64,000 bases of DNA, from the NCBI GenBank assembly GCA_034336665.1, contig CM067566.1, forward strand, positions 30,038,330 to 30,102,329, given 5' to 3'. Shown here one piece after another: positions 51,101 through 64,000 of this stretch. Made by a program: the position numbers and the translations under genes. The DNA is from Luscinia megarhynchos. Lineage: Eukaryota; Chordata; Aves; Passeriformes; Turdidae. How positions within the stretch are numbered: the stretch's first letter is position 1; each line of letters starts with the position of its first letter. The notes below the pieces were generated by a model. It saw only the letters and a list, made by a program, of their open reading frames with translations, was not told the DNA's origin and did no database searches.

Positions 51101-54100
51101 TGGATTTTTCTCCATTAATTCATTTCTCATTGTAAATACATCTATTTTCATCTTCACTGTGCCAAATAGTTCATAATTTAGAATTATTTTTTAAAAAATC
51201 CCACCATTTACAAAGAATATTGCTTTGTGTTCAATTTCTTTCATTTACATTCCTTATCTTCTATATTTTTGACTGTTCAGAGAGCTATTGTACTAAGCCA
51301 ATGTCAAACCCTTTTGTCATATAAGGGAATCCTGGTGACCCATCATTCTGGAGCACAGTGTTACTAAGCTCTGCAGAGCTGACTAGTTTGGCCTTGTGTA
51401 ATTTCAGAATAAAGCTACAGGTGTCTCTTTCCTGTTAACTATAGGGTTTAGATCTCTGATGTCAAAGGAGCAGAGAGGACATACCATTCTCTTTGCCCTT
51501 TCTAGTAAGACATTAAATCTCACACTTGATGGTCTCAGTTGCTTTTGCAGATTTAATTTTCAAAACTAAAATCAGATTTTGTTTCCTCTGCTCACTTTAT
51601 TTGCTTCTCAGAGTTTCCTGGGAATTCCTTTTTCACACACAGTGACTATTACATTGCCTTCTCTGCTTTATGAGCTGGAACACCACCTAACAAGTATGCA
51701 GCCTGTCATCAAGGCTGTAATTACCAACAAACTTCATACACTTATGGAAGGTACTACAGGTTTTCCTACATCCCCATAGCAAAAAAAACCAACAAGGCTG
51801 AGAATGGTATAGTGGCTTCAGTGAAGGGGAATGCAGCCTTCCATAGATTTCAGTCAGAGGGGGATTTATCCCTCTTTGTTCAGGTGTGCACAGTGATTTG
51901 CATGCTGTCTAATATGCAGTCTGCCTGGAAAGTGTTGAGTTAAGCACTTTAAAATTTGAATGTGTAGCAACACAGGAATTTCAGAGGATTTCTTTTGACC
52001 ACAGATTTAAATTTGTGAATGTTTTACCACAGGTAGTTTAGAAAGCTATTTATTTCATTATACCTAGCCAAATCAGAGCTGGGAGATCTTAGACCTTTCC
52101 TATACAGGTTGTATCAAGTTGAATCTCATTGTTCTGCAATGTACAGACCCAACAGACACACAAAAATACACAAAAGCAAAACCCAGTAACCCTAGAAAGT
52201 TTGGAGACTTAGAAAAAATTATAGGTAATAAGATAATTTGTTAGAATGCCTCTGGTCTCTGTTTAATGTTTTATATGTTCTTTTTAGGTCATTTTAATTA
52301 AGAGGGGAAAATAGCAATAAATGTTAACAATCTAATTTAGTTTTACAAGAGAAAAATTGAATGCAATTAAATTTCTTAAAATAGTTTGAAGCTGAAGCCT
52401 GCATAAAGGTTCCTATTAAAAATATTCTTATTTGAAATCTGATTGAGGGCAACGTGCTTCTTACAGTGACCAGGACTTGGTATAAATTTTATATAAGTGG
52501 CAACAAAAACAAACCACAATTTTTTAAAGTTCAAAACTTCTACTGAATTGCTACTATTAATGATCTTGATGGAGTTAAATAGCTCTCCCAGAATGTTTTT
52601 GGACTATGAAGGACGTTAAGCAGGAACTTAGCTCAACTTCTCCAGAGCCAAAACTGTGTTTCTTAAACAGCTCTAAAGCCTAAAATAAGTACTGGGCCAC
52701 CTTCACGACTAGGTAACTCTTGTCACATGAGATTTCAGTCTTTCATATTGCTGTTAAATATTTTATATGTGGTTACCCCACTTTATGCCCTATTGTGAGG
52801 GCACTAGATCTCTCATATGTCAAGCTCCCATTTCAATGGAATTAGTGTGGTTGGGTGCTATTTTAAAACACTGTTAGCTCACCTCTCTATATGTTCATCT
52901 ATTCATATATCCATTATAAATTACTCTAAAATTTATTTTTAATGGAAGTGTCACTGAATACATTCTGGTAGAAATTAGGATTTGAAGTTGTCTAGCCACA
53001 AGTAGTGTAATCATAAATGCTTTTGATGTATGAAATCAACTGATAAACAAAGATTTCACCATCACTGTTTCCAGAGCTCTTAGTTTTCTAACCATTCACA
53101 TTACAGATGACCAAAAGGGGTGTATCATTCCATTTTGGTTTGCTTATATGACTTCATGGCATTTCTTCATGACAATGATTAGCAGCAGAAGATTTTGCAT
53201 TTGTTTGGTTGTTTTTTGATGAAACATATACTAAATAGGTATAGTTACTGTTCTTTCACGTCTTGAACTTAATTTTAAATTTTTAATATTGTTTAGAATT
53301 ATGCTGAGAAAGTAAAATATTATCTGTTCTTGCTTCCCTCTAACCACCATATGTTAATAAAATAGCATTTTTTCAATGCACAGACTTCATACATGGATAG
53401 ATAATCAAGACATGCACAGCCCACAAACCTGTGAATAATATATCCCTTTTTCCAGCTAAACTTTTCCTTTTTTTCTCACTGTGAACATTTCAGCTTAGTT
53501 TTATGTTAAGTTCATTGTATGGCATTGGTCAAGAAGCTTTATTTATTATAGTGATAATTTTTGTAATAACTCTTTGTAGGAGAATAGCTCTTCACAAAAT
53601 TTAAATTATGCTTTTTTCATGCTTGCTTTTAAAACTAGGAAAGTACTGTGAATTATAGTGATTATTTATGATTTTCATAAATGGGGTTGTCTCTTCTTAA
53701 ATAAAATCAATACAGCAAAAAAACCTCCCCGTATTTTCTCTTTGTTGCAGGTACACAATTATGTTAAATAAAAATGAGGTGTACTTCATTAGTGTGCACT
53801 ATCCCAATGCATATTGACCTAGAAGGTTATTGCTTAAAAAAACTGCATGAATGTCTTGAATTTATTTGATCTGTTCTTATTCACTTGTTCTGATTTTTTT
53901 CTGATTTTTTCACCTTGCTTTCCCAGTGACTACATTCTTATACTTTTCTGCCAATGAAACTTTGAAGAGATAAAAAGAGGAAGTAGAAATGGAAAAAGTT
54001 TCCTTCAGCAAGTAAGCTTTCTATTACCTCTTTGATGAATTGTAGTTATCATCAAATGTAAACCACCTCAGTGCATAGCAGACTCTACCCACTGCCTCTG

Positions 54101-55140
54101 TGTCCTGAGCTTTGATCTAAGTCTTCCTGTATTTTCTCGGCATCAGAAAACTTCTGTATTTAGTTTGAAGTATGAAATTATGTGCTGGAAAATATTCTGC
54201 AGCTTTTTATTTGTTCCTGGTCCATCCACACTGAGAAAAGGATTTGAAGCTGTCTTGAATGTAGTCCCGTGCTGTGCAAAGTTATATTCATATTATTTAC
54301 TCCAGTTCCCTGTTCATGTCTCCCAACCTTACACAAATTTTAATGTCTTTTATATCTAAAAAAAATGCACTCTCTTTCTAAACTGGAAGTCCTAAGATGT
54401 AGGCAAGCAATATGTTAAGGTGTCCAGGCAAAGGATGGAAAAACTTATGACAGTAGGTTGCACTCATTATCTGACTCTTTGGTACTAGATGATTACTACA
54501 TTTCTATCCAAGAAGTCAGAACCTCTCCCCTCTCCCTGCAGCAACAAAAACTAAAAACCCAACAAAAATCCAGCAAAACAATATGTTCTATTTATTAGTC
54601 ACCAAAGCATGCAGAATAGAACGGGTGAGATTTCTGCTTAAACAAAGAATTTAAATTCTAATATTTTACTTAAAAATTAACTTTTACAGATACATGAGCA
54701 ATCCTGGCATACTGGTGGCCTTTCTTGCCACTTAACCTAAACTGCTAAGGCCTATTGTAGTTCTCTATTCCCAGCTAACAATGACCTACTTTAAGCTACA
54801 GATTTTTGTTAAGTAAAAACCCATTAAAGGGAAAAAAGTTCCCTCCAGGCCATCTGTTGTTTATTTTTCTATTAGCAGCAAACTGTTCTCTTGGAGAACA
54901 AGGGTCAGTCAGCTCCACAAGAAATGGGAACATTTTGCCCTTTCATTTGCTGCTTTGTAAATAGTAGCAAGTATTACTTTTCCCTCAAAATGTTTAAACA
55001 GGTAGAAGTGGGTAATGTGATAATGCAGTCTTTGCAACTGTTCGTATTTGAATTCACTATAACACATCAGCTGAATGTGGATTTATGAACTCCTACTCCA
55101 CGAAATTTTTTTTGAAAAAAGGTGTAATTTTCTGATTAAT
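48181..55140. other. Unique AT-rich DNA, no gene seen
   Basis: No repeat family or exon is recognised. An A-rich run lies at about 49797-49814. The frames 48459-48647 (plus) and 49072-49428 (minus, 118 codons) sit in slightly GC-richer DNA but match nothing I know. An acceptor-like tract (TTTTCTCTTTGTTGCAG) ends at about 53750 without a usable exon after it. Confidence 0.5.
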
Positions 55141-58100
55141 TTTTTTCTTTCATTGCAGGTTTAAGCTTCTGACAAGATAATGGCATGACACATATTATCC
55201 TACTGGCATTTCTAATATTTGTATATTTTCTTTAGTTTAACTGTATTTTGTTTAGCTAAGAATATATTTTCCTGTATGAATTAAAAATACCAAAATTAAG
55301 GTAAAAATGAACAGTTCAGTTATTGTTTTTCCTTCTGAAAACTCACACCTGTTAGCCAGCTGTGGAGAAAAGAGTGAGGAACCTTCCCCCATTCATTTTC
55401 TGTAGCATTAAGAAGAAGAAAAGAAGTAGAAGTATGCTGGATTTGTCATGATAATTATATACACTGCAGGTATAAATAGATTTGATTTTTAATTAATTGA
55501 AATATAAATATGAACATATCCAACTATTTTTACAAAATCATCTTTTACAGTCTCTAAAGTTCAGGAAGGACAAAGCAAGATAAGGATAGGGAATCATATA
55601 GTTGCAGTGAGTAAAATGTTGAGCTTTTAATAAGACATATAAATAATCGTTAAGACAGCCAATAAGATCTTTTCCCCCTCATTTTAATTTTCTACAATTG
55701 GAATTGTGTGAGGAGCAGTAAATTTTTTTTTCATTTATTGTCATGATGAATAGCAAGTTATCTTTATAATGTTCCCCAATCTATTTAGAAGCTAGACATG
55801 AATCATAACTCTTGAGGCAAAGAAGAAATGTAGATGAAAAATGCATGATATCTTCTGGTTACACCCCTCACAATTGTGTTGATCCACTTTAAATTAACTT
55901 TATTAAAAATAAGCTGAAATTTCTTTAATTCACATAATGTAATCCAAGTTGAATAATGCATAAGATAAAAAAGATTCTTCAGAAATAAAATAGAAGACTC
56001 TGACAGCAATCAATTGTAACTGTATTCATTTCTATAAGCATTTTGTGATAAACATATTTATATAAAAACTTGGGGAGGTTTGGGGATTTTGGTGGTTAAT
56101 TGATTCTACTAGTCAGTCTGTGCTAGTACTGATTGTAGAGAAGATTGTCTCCTCTGAGGAGCAGACATTATTTTGAAAGAATTTTGAAACCACTCTTAGT
56201 CAAGCTTTAGTATTTTATTATCTTTTTTACTGCCAATACTGACTGATATGCTGTGTAAGTGAAGTATTCAAACAATCATTTCCATTCCACTGAATTACTG
56301 TCCCAGTATTTGCTTGTGGCTGGTTATTTTTATCACATTTTGCTTCTGCAGGAGAAGCTGGAACCATTAATGTGACAGTTTCAGATGATTATACTACACC
56401 AACGCCAGCACAATTTATTTAAGCTACTTTTTTGTATCTGTTCCATAAGACATACTTCAAAATATTCATCATACTGAAATATGGAAAGCAGAAAGGTCAT
56501 TGCTTTTGTTTTGATTTCCTCAGCTTCCCTGCCAAAATGTAAAGTCAAACCACATAGATTCTAGGGGATCATAAACCTATTTCATAAATTTTGATACAGG
56601 ACTACAGCCAGTGCTACAATAAGCAGATTTGAAATAAAGAAGTCTGGTTTTAAGAAAAGGCATGCACAGAGGTCAGACAAAAATGATTCTGTTTGATAAT
56701 ATGCTACCACTATTTTTTTTTTAATATATAATTTTACTGCATATAAAGACTGGGAAAATGTAGCCTAACAGTGCAGAAATATACCAGTCACCTCCCTTTA
56801 TGCTTTCATTCACCTTGCTCAGGTGTGATGGGCATTCTAGCCTTATATTGATGCACCACTGATGGGACAAAGAGTAAAAGGCTCTCCTGGCTAAAAGTGC
56901 TCAAAGACCACCCCAAATGGAATCCTTCCCCTGCTGGAATCAGAAGATGTGCTTGCATTTTTTTTCACTGGAGCCAGGCTTTAAAAAGTGCTGTGGGTTA
57001 AAGTTTGCAATCTATTCATAAAATATTATGATAATCATCATCAACAGTTCATCTGTGACAGCAGCTCAAATTATTCTCTGTAAAAGAATTAGGACTTTTA
57101 AAATTCTGTTATAATTATGAATAGTATCTTTCTTTCTTTTTATCAGAGAAAGTGAAAAAAGATTAACAAAATATTTTAAAATTTAAGATTATGCGTCTCA
57201 CAACCATACAACAAAATTCTACAATTTTTCACTGGAAGATGTCTTTAAGACCAAAGCTACAAACTGGAATATTCAAGCAGACACTAAAAAACTGAAGACT
57301 GATTTATTTGCATTGCTTACCCCTTCCCTTCTGTCCCATTCCTGGCTATCCTAGACAAATATTTAGCATGCAGCTTTTTTCATAACTTGAAAATTCACAA
57401 AAGATTTTGACTTTTGACTAAAACAGGAGATATTTTCAGAGATATTCTCACTAGGTCAGTAGGTCTTTTGGGAAGACAGAATTGTTTTCAATTTTTTGGA
57501 AAGAATATAACTTTATATAACTTTTTTATAACTTATAGGATAAAAGACAAGAGAGTTGCATGACTAGAAGATCTTACAAGATGAAAATGATAACGTTAAT
57601 TGCATATTATTTTAGCAAGTCATTACTTAAGTTGCAACTTAACTTGGTTTTTTTACTTTAGCTCAATGAAATATAAAACTAAAGTGTATGATTTTAGGAT
57701 TAAGTAAAATTTTAAGTCAGAGCTATAATTGTTAGGCACAAAAGTACAGTGAGAGAAAGATAGAAATGAGCAGGGTTTAGAAAATCCTGCTATTAGTGTC
57801 CTTCCAATATCACTAAACAGATTCAAAACCAACAAATGGCTGTAGTTGCAGTGCCTTTATGATTACATTAGTATTCTGTACTCAGACTCAGCATAAAGGT
57901 CAAATGCAATTCAATCAGCTGTATTTCACATCTTTCATAGCAGGTAGTACATGAATAAGTGTGTTACCTTATTGTTTTTTAACTCAAAACACTGAAAAAC
58001 CCTGAGCTGAGATGGAACACTGGATAATGTACAGAACTGTTCAAATGGGGCAGGTGAGAAATTTTATTTTTAACTTTCCTTCCTTGGACTTCATCAAATT

Positions 58101-61100
58101 AATTCAAGGTATTAGATAATCATTCCAGATACAAATCAAAAATTTGTATTTTCTTTTATATTACTTCTAAAAGCAACTTCAGATATCCTTTTCCACATGT
58201 ACTCTCAGAACAGCTACTGCTTCAAATTTATGTAATTCCCCCTTGGAGAGTATAAGCAATGTTCCAGCCTTTACAGAGGCAGGTGTTTGTACAGATCTTC
58301 AAAGGCAAGCAGTTTCCTTCTGAGTGAAATGCACAATTTCTGATACTGCTAGCTCCTACTGTCAAAGCTAGCTTTGAGCATAGCCATGCATGTGGATGAC
58401 CACATCACAAGTTTTCAGTTCAAGTGGTATTTGCTTTTTGCATGGGAAATGGTAAATAATACCTATATTGGTTCACTGGATGCTTCTCATTTCCTGGGTA
58501 TCTGGTATTTTGTTTTAGGGAATGTTTTCTTCTCTATTCATTCTTTTGCTTCTTTAGTACTCTACCCAATTTTAAACATTTTAAATTATAATTTTAAATA
58601 TTTGTCCATTTTTGATGCTTTGGAAATGCAGTCAATGACATTCAGTCTCCTTTCTTAATCTTTCTTTTCATTATATAATCCACCTGCAATAAAAATGTCG
58701 AAAAACTTCTGTAAGCAAATATTACAGTGATTCCCATGGAATGAGGAAGCTTTTTACTGAGATCAACTCATGAAAGACAGCAAGGTGAAATGAGAAGGGC
58801 TTTTACCACGAGGACCATCAAGAAAAGAAGAGGGAAGTTGGTGATTCTGGGTAGACACTAGGGCTATTAAACAGTAGAGTTTTCTTTTTTTGGATGTCAG
58901 GTCTCCCCTAGGAAATCTTGTTCAGCTGAAGTGTCAAGAATTCATCATACAGAGCAACATATCAGAATTTGATCTATCCATTTAGAGACATCCTCGGTGA
59001 GATTGTAGTACCTTTAGTTCCATTCCTGTATGGATTTGTTTTTGTTTTTTTTAAAGATGATATTATTACAGATTTTCATAATATGGGGGAAGTGAGATTT
59101 CTCAGTTCTGATAATATTAATCTCTGTTTACATAGGAGGATAAACTGGCAATAACAGACCCCTAGTGGGACTGAAGAATAAAAATCTTATATTAAAAAAA
59201 AAAAACCAAAAATTAATTTCCAAGCTCTGGCCAGGAGGTTACTGGATCACTGAAAAAGTTATCCAGCCACTAAGTTCCCTCACTTTCAGTTTCATTAATG
59301 CCTCATCCTTGGCTCTCAACAGCCACTGCCCAGGCACAGGAAGAGCAAGTCTGCCATGCAGGACTGCTTGTGCCAAGTGCCCCAAATCCAGCCAATAGAT
59401 ATTCTGAGGGGTTTGTCTTGACCCAGTAACAGCTGGTTCCATAAAATGAGAATCCATTAGCAGTTGGAGAATATTAATTGAAAAATATGAAGCACACTAT
59501 CTTGTTTATTGCGCTACTAGAAACCTGGGTCATGAGAGAGTTCCACCATGCAAACACCTTTCAAAATAGACTCCTCATCAGAAGTAAAATCCCAATGCAG
59601 GTACATCCTGTTAGTCTCTTTATCTATAAATAACTTAATTTTTTTGCCTTATTTTAGAATTAAAAGCCAAAAAACTAGACCACCTAATAACTGCAAGTAT
59701 GTATTTCTTTCAGTCAATTATTTGCCACTGGAGACTTGAAAAATAGTTCTGGAAACAGAAAATAATTTTCACAAGAAGAAAACTTCTCTTTTATGAAACA
59801 CTGTGTATTCAATCATAGGTGATGGTTGTAAAATATGTCATCGACCTAATCCTAAATAAAACATACACCCTGGATTTTCACCTTTTTCACTACATAAAAA
59901 AATGTAAAACACTGTGTAACACATTGATTTACTGACTGAACACTTTATTTCACTAGTTGTCTAAAGCAAAAATGTTAAGAAAAAAACTTTCTTGCACAGT
60001 ATAAAACACAAGGGATCACAATGATCAATGTCACCTAACTTAAGTCACAAGTCTATGATCCTTTTAATATTGTTTTGTAAAATTTATTCTTTGGATCTTG
60101 TAATAATCTCTTCCTATCTAAAAATACTTAGAGAAACTTGAACTTGATATTTGCAACAATAGATAAGCACTGAAGGTTCATTATCAGTTTCTAAATTTAG
60201 TTCAGGTGCCATTGTTGCCTCAGAGATGGCATTGATTCCCGTGCAGAGGGAGTCATGTTGATCCTGGAGATACCACTCACATCACAGTGATGCATCTAGC
60301 TGCTTACCCTGAGGGGGGATATTTTAATCTCCGAGGCATTTGCTGATTTGTCCCACAGTAAAGAATCTTCAGTTTGTGAATTCAGCCCTGCAGAACTGAT
60401 TGACCCCTCTGCGTTGATCTTACTGACTCCCCTGAACAGTTTACTGATGCAGTTCATCTGATGACCAGTGACTGTTCTAGCGAACATGAGCAAAAATCCT
60501 ATTCCAAGAAATACCACCTTTCACCCATGATGAGTTTTAATGTTTACATGAGTGTAGGGCAACCCAAAAATGCGTTTTTAGAACCAAAGCATTTTTTTCC
60601 CAAGCATATCCACTAGCCCAGGTACATATGGTATTGGCACTGTTTGGCACAAGCTTCTGCTAGCAAAGCAACATAAATTATATAATGTGCAGATGACCAG
60701 CCTCTGACTTGTGATTAATTTCAACTGCACTTCATGCTACAGTGCAGTGATTGTCCTATAAAATCCTATTTTCAGTAAAGATAAGTAATCTTTGGATAAC
60801 TTAATTTGCAAACAGAGCAGTGTCAGCATCAGATTTCTGGAAAATTTTTGAAAGTGTTGATAAATGAAACAAAGGGGAAGAGCATCCCTACACAAAAATA
60901 AATGTCCCATTGGCAGAGTTCTCCTCGTGAGGATGGCTCCCACAGCACCTGCTGGAAGTAGAGGGGCTCTCAATTCCAGCCCTCGCCTTTTCTGAGTGTA
61001 TGAGAGAATCAGCAGAGAAGAGGGCAGATGCTTTTTGCTAAAAGCAATTGTGCTTCAAGTAAAGAACTGTAAGGCTTGCAATCATTGTTGAATTAACAGG

Positions 61101-64000
61101 CAATAATAAATGATTGGACAGATATGGACTATGCAGTTAAATGAAGGTCTCAGTTTTCTACCTATAATGACATTGCAGCTTGCAGGAAATGTATTTTAAC
61201 TTACCAGGTTTAACCTTTAAGTGGTGAAATAAATTAAACTTGTTAAATCATTTCTACTTAAATGACTGTAAGAAACACTTAATATTCCATCTGTCAATAT
61301 TAATAATTAACTAGCTTAAAAATTAGAACTGGAGATCTGATTTATCTGTGATAAATGGAAAATGGTTCATAAAAAGAAAAACATCATCAAAAAATCCCTA
61401 ACAACCTAGTTCCTAATAATGAAGTCTGAAACGCCCTGGGTAACTTCAAAATCCTTTTTTGGAGTTGCTAGGAAGATGCAGGGACTTTCTTTTTTTTAGC
61501 TAAAATTATTTTTAAAAATTAACATAGTTCTTAAAATATATCTTATATGTTCAAATACATTTATGCCTATTTATATGGATGTATATGTGTTTACATGTAT
61601 AAGAAAGGATACAGGTAAGACTCTAAATTTCATCTTTGCAAATGTTAAAGGGAATGTTTGTTGAATGTTAAATATTCGCTGAAGTGTGAAGGAAGCTAAC
61701 TAAACTGGCATATTAAAAAAGCAAACATGGCATTATATTTACATAATAAAATATAATTTATATCTTTGCCACTGAATGTCAGACAGAAAATTTGAAATTC
61801 CACCTTAATGGTAAGATAATTAGTGGGATCAAGACAGTTCAGACTTAAGTCTAACTGAAAAGATCTGATCTAATTTCTTTAAACTCCAAAATAGGCAGAA
61901 ATTTTAAATCTATTTTGGGATTATTTACAAGTGCTATAAAATTACAGATTAATTGCCTAAGGCATTTCTGGTACGATAAGCTTTAAGTATCGTATAACTC
62001 TATTGAATTAATGAGCTGGAAATTAAAAAATGGAGAATTCATTCCAAGTCTTTTCCATAAGCACCCAGGTTGTTTTGGGACAAGAAATAATCACAGTCCT
62101 GTACTGTGTGAGCAATGAGAACTAGACTTTTGAATTTTCTTGTGCTCTTTAGATGTCAAAAGCCAAAGTTTTCAGCAAATTTCAATTTCCAAAGGTTAAT
62201 TTAATTAATTAGAAGGGATCTGCAGGAATAAGAATGCCACCTTGCTTGCTCCTCTACCCCTCTTTCCTGGCACAGCAACACATCAAGAAAAGACGAAGGA
62301 AAAGGGGAAATGTGGTTGAAGAGCATATTGCCATGGCAATCCCATCTTCTAGGGAATACTGAGCATATTTAATCTGATGTTTAGAGTCTTTGAAATTCAG
62401 TGACCTCTTAAGAACTGCAAGGTGGGACCTGACATGGCTTTGCTCCTTTGAATCTTGCCCATTAATGTTTACATACATAAAGGAGAAACTGGGATTAATT
62501 TCCAAGTATTTAAGGCCAAATGAGGTCAGATTTTCTAGTCCTCTGAACTGTGAAATCAGAATGTATTCAGTCCTCCTTAAGGCTGTAGGTAGAGAAAACC
62601 ATCTCAATCTTCAGGATGTTAAACTCTGTGGCTACAGAAGGAAAAAAATAAAATCTAAGTCCTGCCAGTAGTCTTAGCTCATAAGAGTCTTGGGAAATTA
62701 ATTTCTGAAACAAACTCAAGGGGTCTTACTTTGTCAAGCCTCATCATAAGCTCCAACATGAAAAAAAATTTGCATAGACTCCTTACTAGTGTAAGGAAGA
62801 AAAATATCATCTGAACTTTTCATGCAATACGTTTGCATTACTATAAGAAAAGTATCTTTAAAAAAGATTTAATTGGTTTTGTATTTTTAATCAAAGCTTG
62901 TTCTGCTCAATATAGTATTCCCTGCCTATATGAAAAAGGAAAAACAAAGACAAAAAATTTGAAAGAGGGGAGAATAGAAAATAAGAAAGATTCAACCACT
63001 TTTGTTTCATAGGTAAAAACAACAACAACAAAATTTCTTGCAAACTTTAGGAAAGGTAGTATCCAAACACACTGCATTCAAGAGAAGCCAGTGTGGTACT
63101 TTCTCCAAACTGAGAGCAATGTAAGCAGTTCCCCCTTTTACCTGTCCATCTAAAATAAAATTGTGGATGGACTTTCTCTGGGTGGGACCTAGAATTTACA
63201 GAACATGCAATTCTATCCCATTCAGTAATAAGAGTAATATTGGTCATCTTTTTTTCCTGATTCTGGAAAACAGTATATTTCCTTTAATTACTTTGTGTGG
63301 TTCCTTTCCAGTGTAGACACCTTTTGTAAAATGGATGTTCCCCATTTTATTTAAGCAAGAAATACATCAAGCAGGCCTTTTTACTGAAACATTGAATACA
63401 AAGGTCATTGTTCAGGATGACCTCCTAACTCTTTCTGAATCACTGCTCCACCGTTGGGTACATGCTCCAGATGTCGTGACTTTAGTAATTTTGGATTAAT
63501 AATTATTATGATTTGCTGAATATTTTGAGTATTTTTAAATTCTGAAAAAGAAACACTGAATGTATTCTGCAGATTATTCTACTGGACAATGCATTATTAA
63601 ATGTACCTGATATACTCAACATTTAAAGTTTAAAAATTGTAGACATTTCCCTTTTTAACAAGTTAGTCTATTTTCAGATGGCAACAAGTCAATGTAGTGT
63701 TATTAAATAAACCCATTGCTTTCTAAAAAATTTTATTGTGAATATTGGAGATAATTCCATTCATGTTAATAAAGTTAAAGAGATTTAAAAGATCAAACAA
63801 AAAGAATATTATGCTACAGCTCACTTGTATGATCTTTCACTTGTAAATTATTTTCAGTACTGGGATTTACAGATTTCCCTTAATGTTCCCAAGACTTGGA
63901 AGTGTCCATCAATGGAAACTGGAAGCTGGATTTGATATAGGTATGCATTTTATTTCATATAATCACTGGGCAGCAAAGTAGGCTTGAAAGGATTATCCAT
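55141..64000. other. Unique AT-rich DNA to the window end, no gene seen
   Basis: A good acceptor-like sequence (TTTTTTCTTTCATTGCAG) ends at about 55159, but the frame after it closes within about eight codons. A slightly GC-richer patch at 59220-59460 is open on both strands without known domains. The stretch 61060-61370 is rich in ATTA/TAAT words. The frames at 62254-62671 overlap on opposite strands. No repeat family is recognised in this part. Confidence 0.5.

Noticed and set aside
55140..55190. Strong acceptor-like tract that might precede a terminal exon
   Set aside because: All frames after the CAG close within about eight codons, and no nearby AATAAA or partner donor supports an exon.
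1..64000. CRISPR array, operons, phage or plasmid genes
   Set aside because: The sequence is vertebrate-like: no dense coding, no direct-repeat/spacer array and no bacterial gene organisation.

Overview
The window looks like AT-rich, gene-poor nuclear DNA from a bird, probably a songbird. I infer this from the repeats: two fragments of CR1 LINEs carrying the CR1-type 3' end (short ATTCTGTG-like repeats), and several long terminal repeats (LTRs) of avian endogenous retrovirus type. The species call comes from recognising these families by eye, not from a database search. I find no exon, tRNA, rRNA or snRNA gene that I can defend. The open reading frames are all short (at most 147 codons), overlap on both strands, and look like chance frames or repeat remnants. 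The window is therefore best read as intergenic or deep intronic sequence.

Layout. 1-6090 is unique AT-rich DNA with one compound T-rich/GTT/ATT microsatellite (1396-1467). 6091-6562 is a minus-strand solo LTR with a near-perfect 6-bp target duplication. 6563-17204 is unique DNA with T tracts. 17205-17960 is a minus-strand CR1 with decayed remains of the reverse transcriptase C-terminus and the 3' tail. 17961-24388 is unique. 24389-25828 holds two LTRs, minus then plus, placed head to head about 195 bp apart; the second has a clear TATA box. 25829-29599 is unique and very AT-rich around 26700-26965. 29600-30396 is a plus-strand CR1 3' end followed closely by an internally deleted LTR of the same family as the one at 25258. 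33735-34933 is a 1.2-kb solo LTR with perfect 5-bp target duplications, the best-preserved mobile element here. 37742-38060 is a frameshifted minus-strand remnant of a retroviral reverse transcriptase of ERVL type. 38061-64000 is unique apart from a pure (AAAT)n/(AAT)25 microsatellite at 48061-48180 and small tandem repeats.

No gene network or novel system is visible. The most informative content is the retroelement record: at least three LTR groups (6-bp and 5-bp duplications), two CR1 insertions in opposite directions and one orphan pol fragment. A few AT-rich non-repeat stretches could be conserved regulatory DNA, but that needs alignment to other birds.
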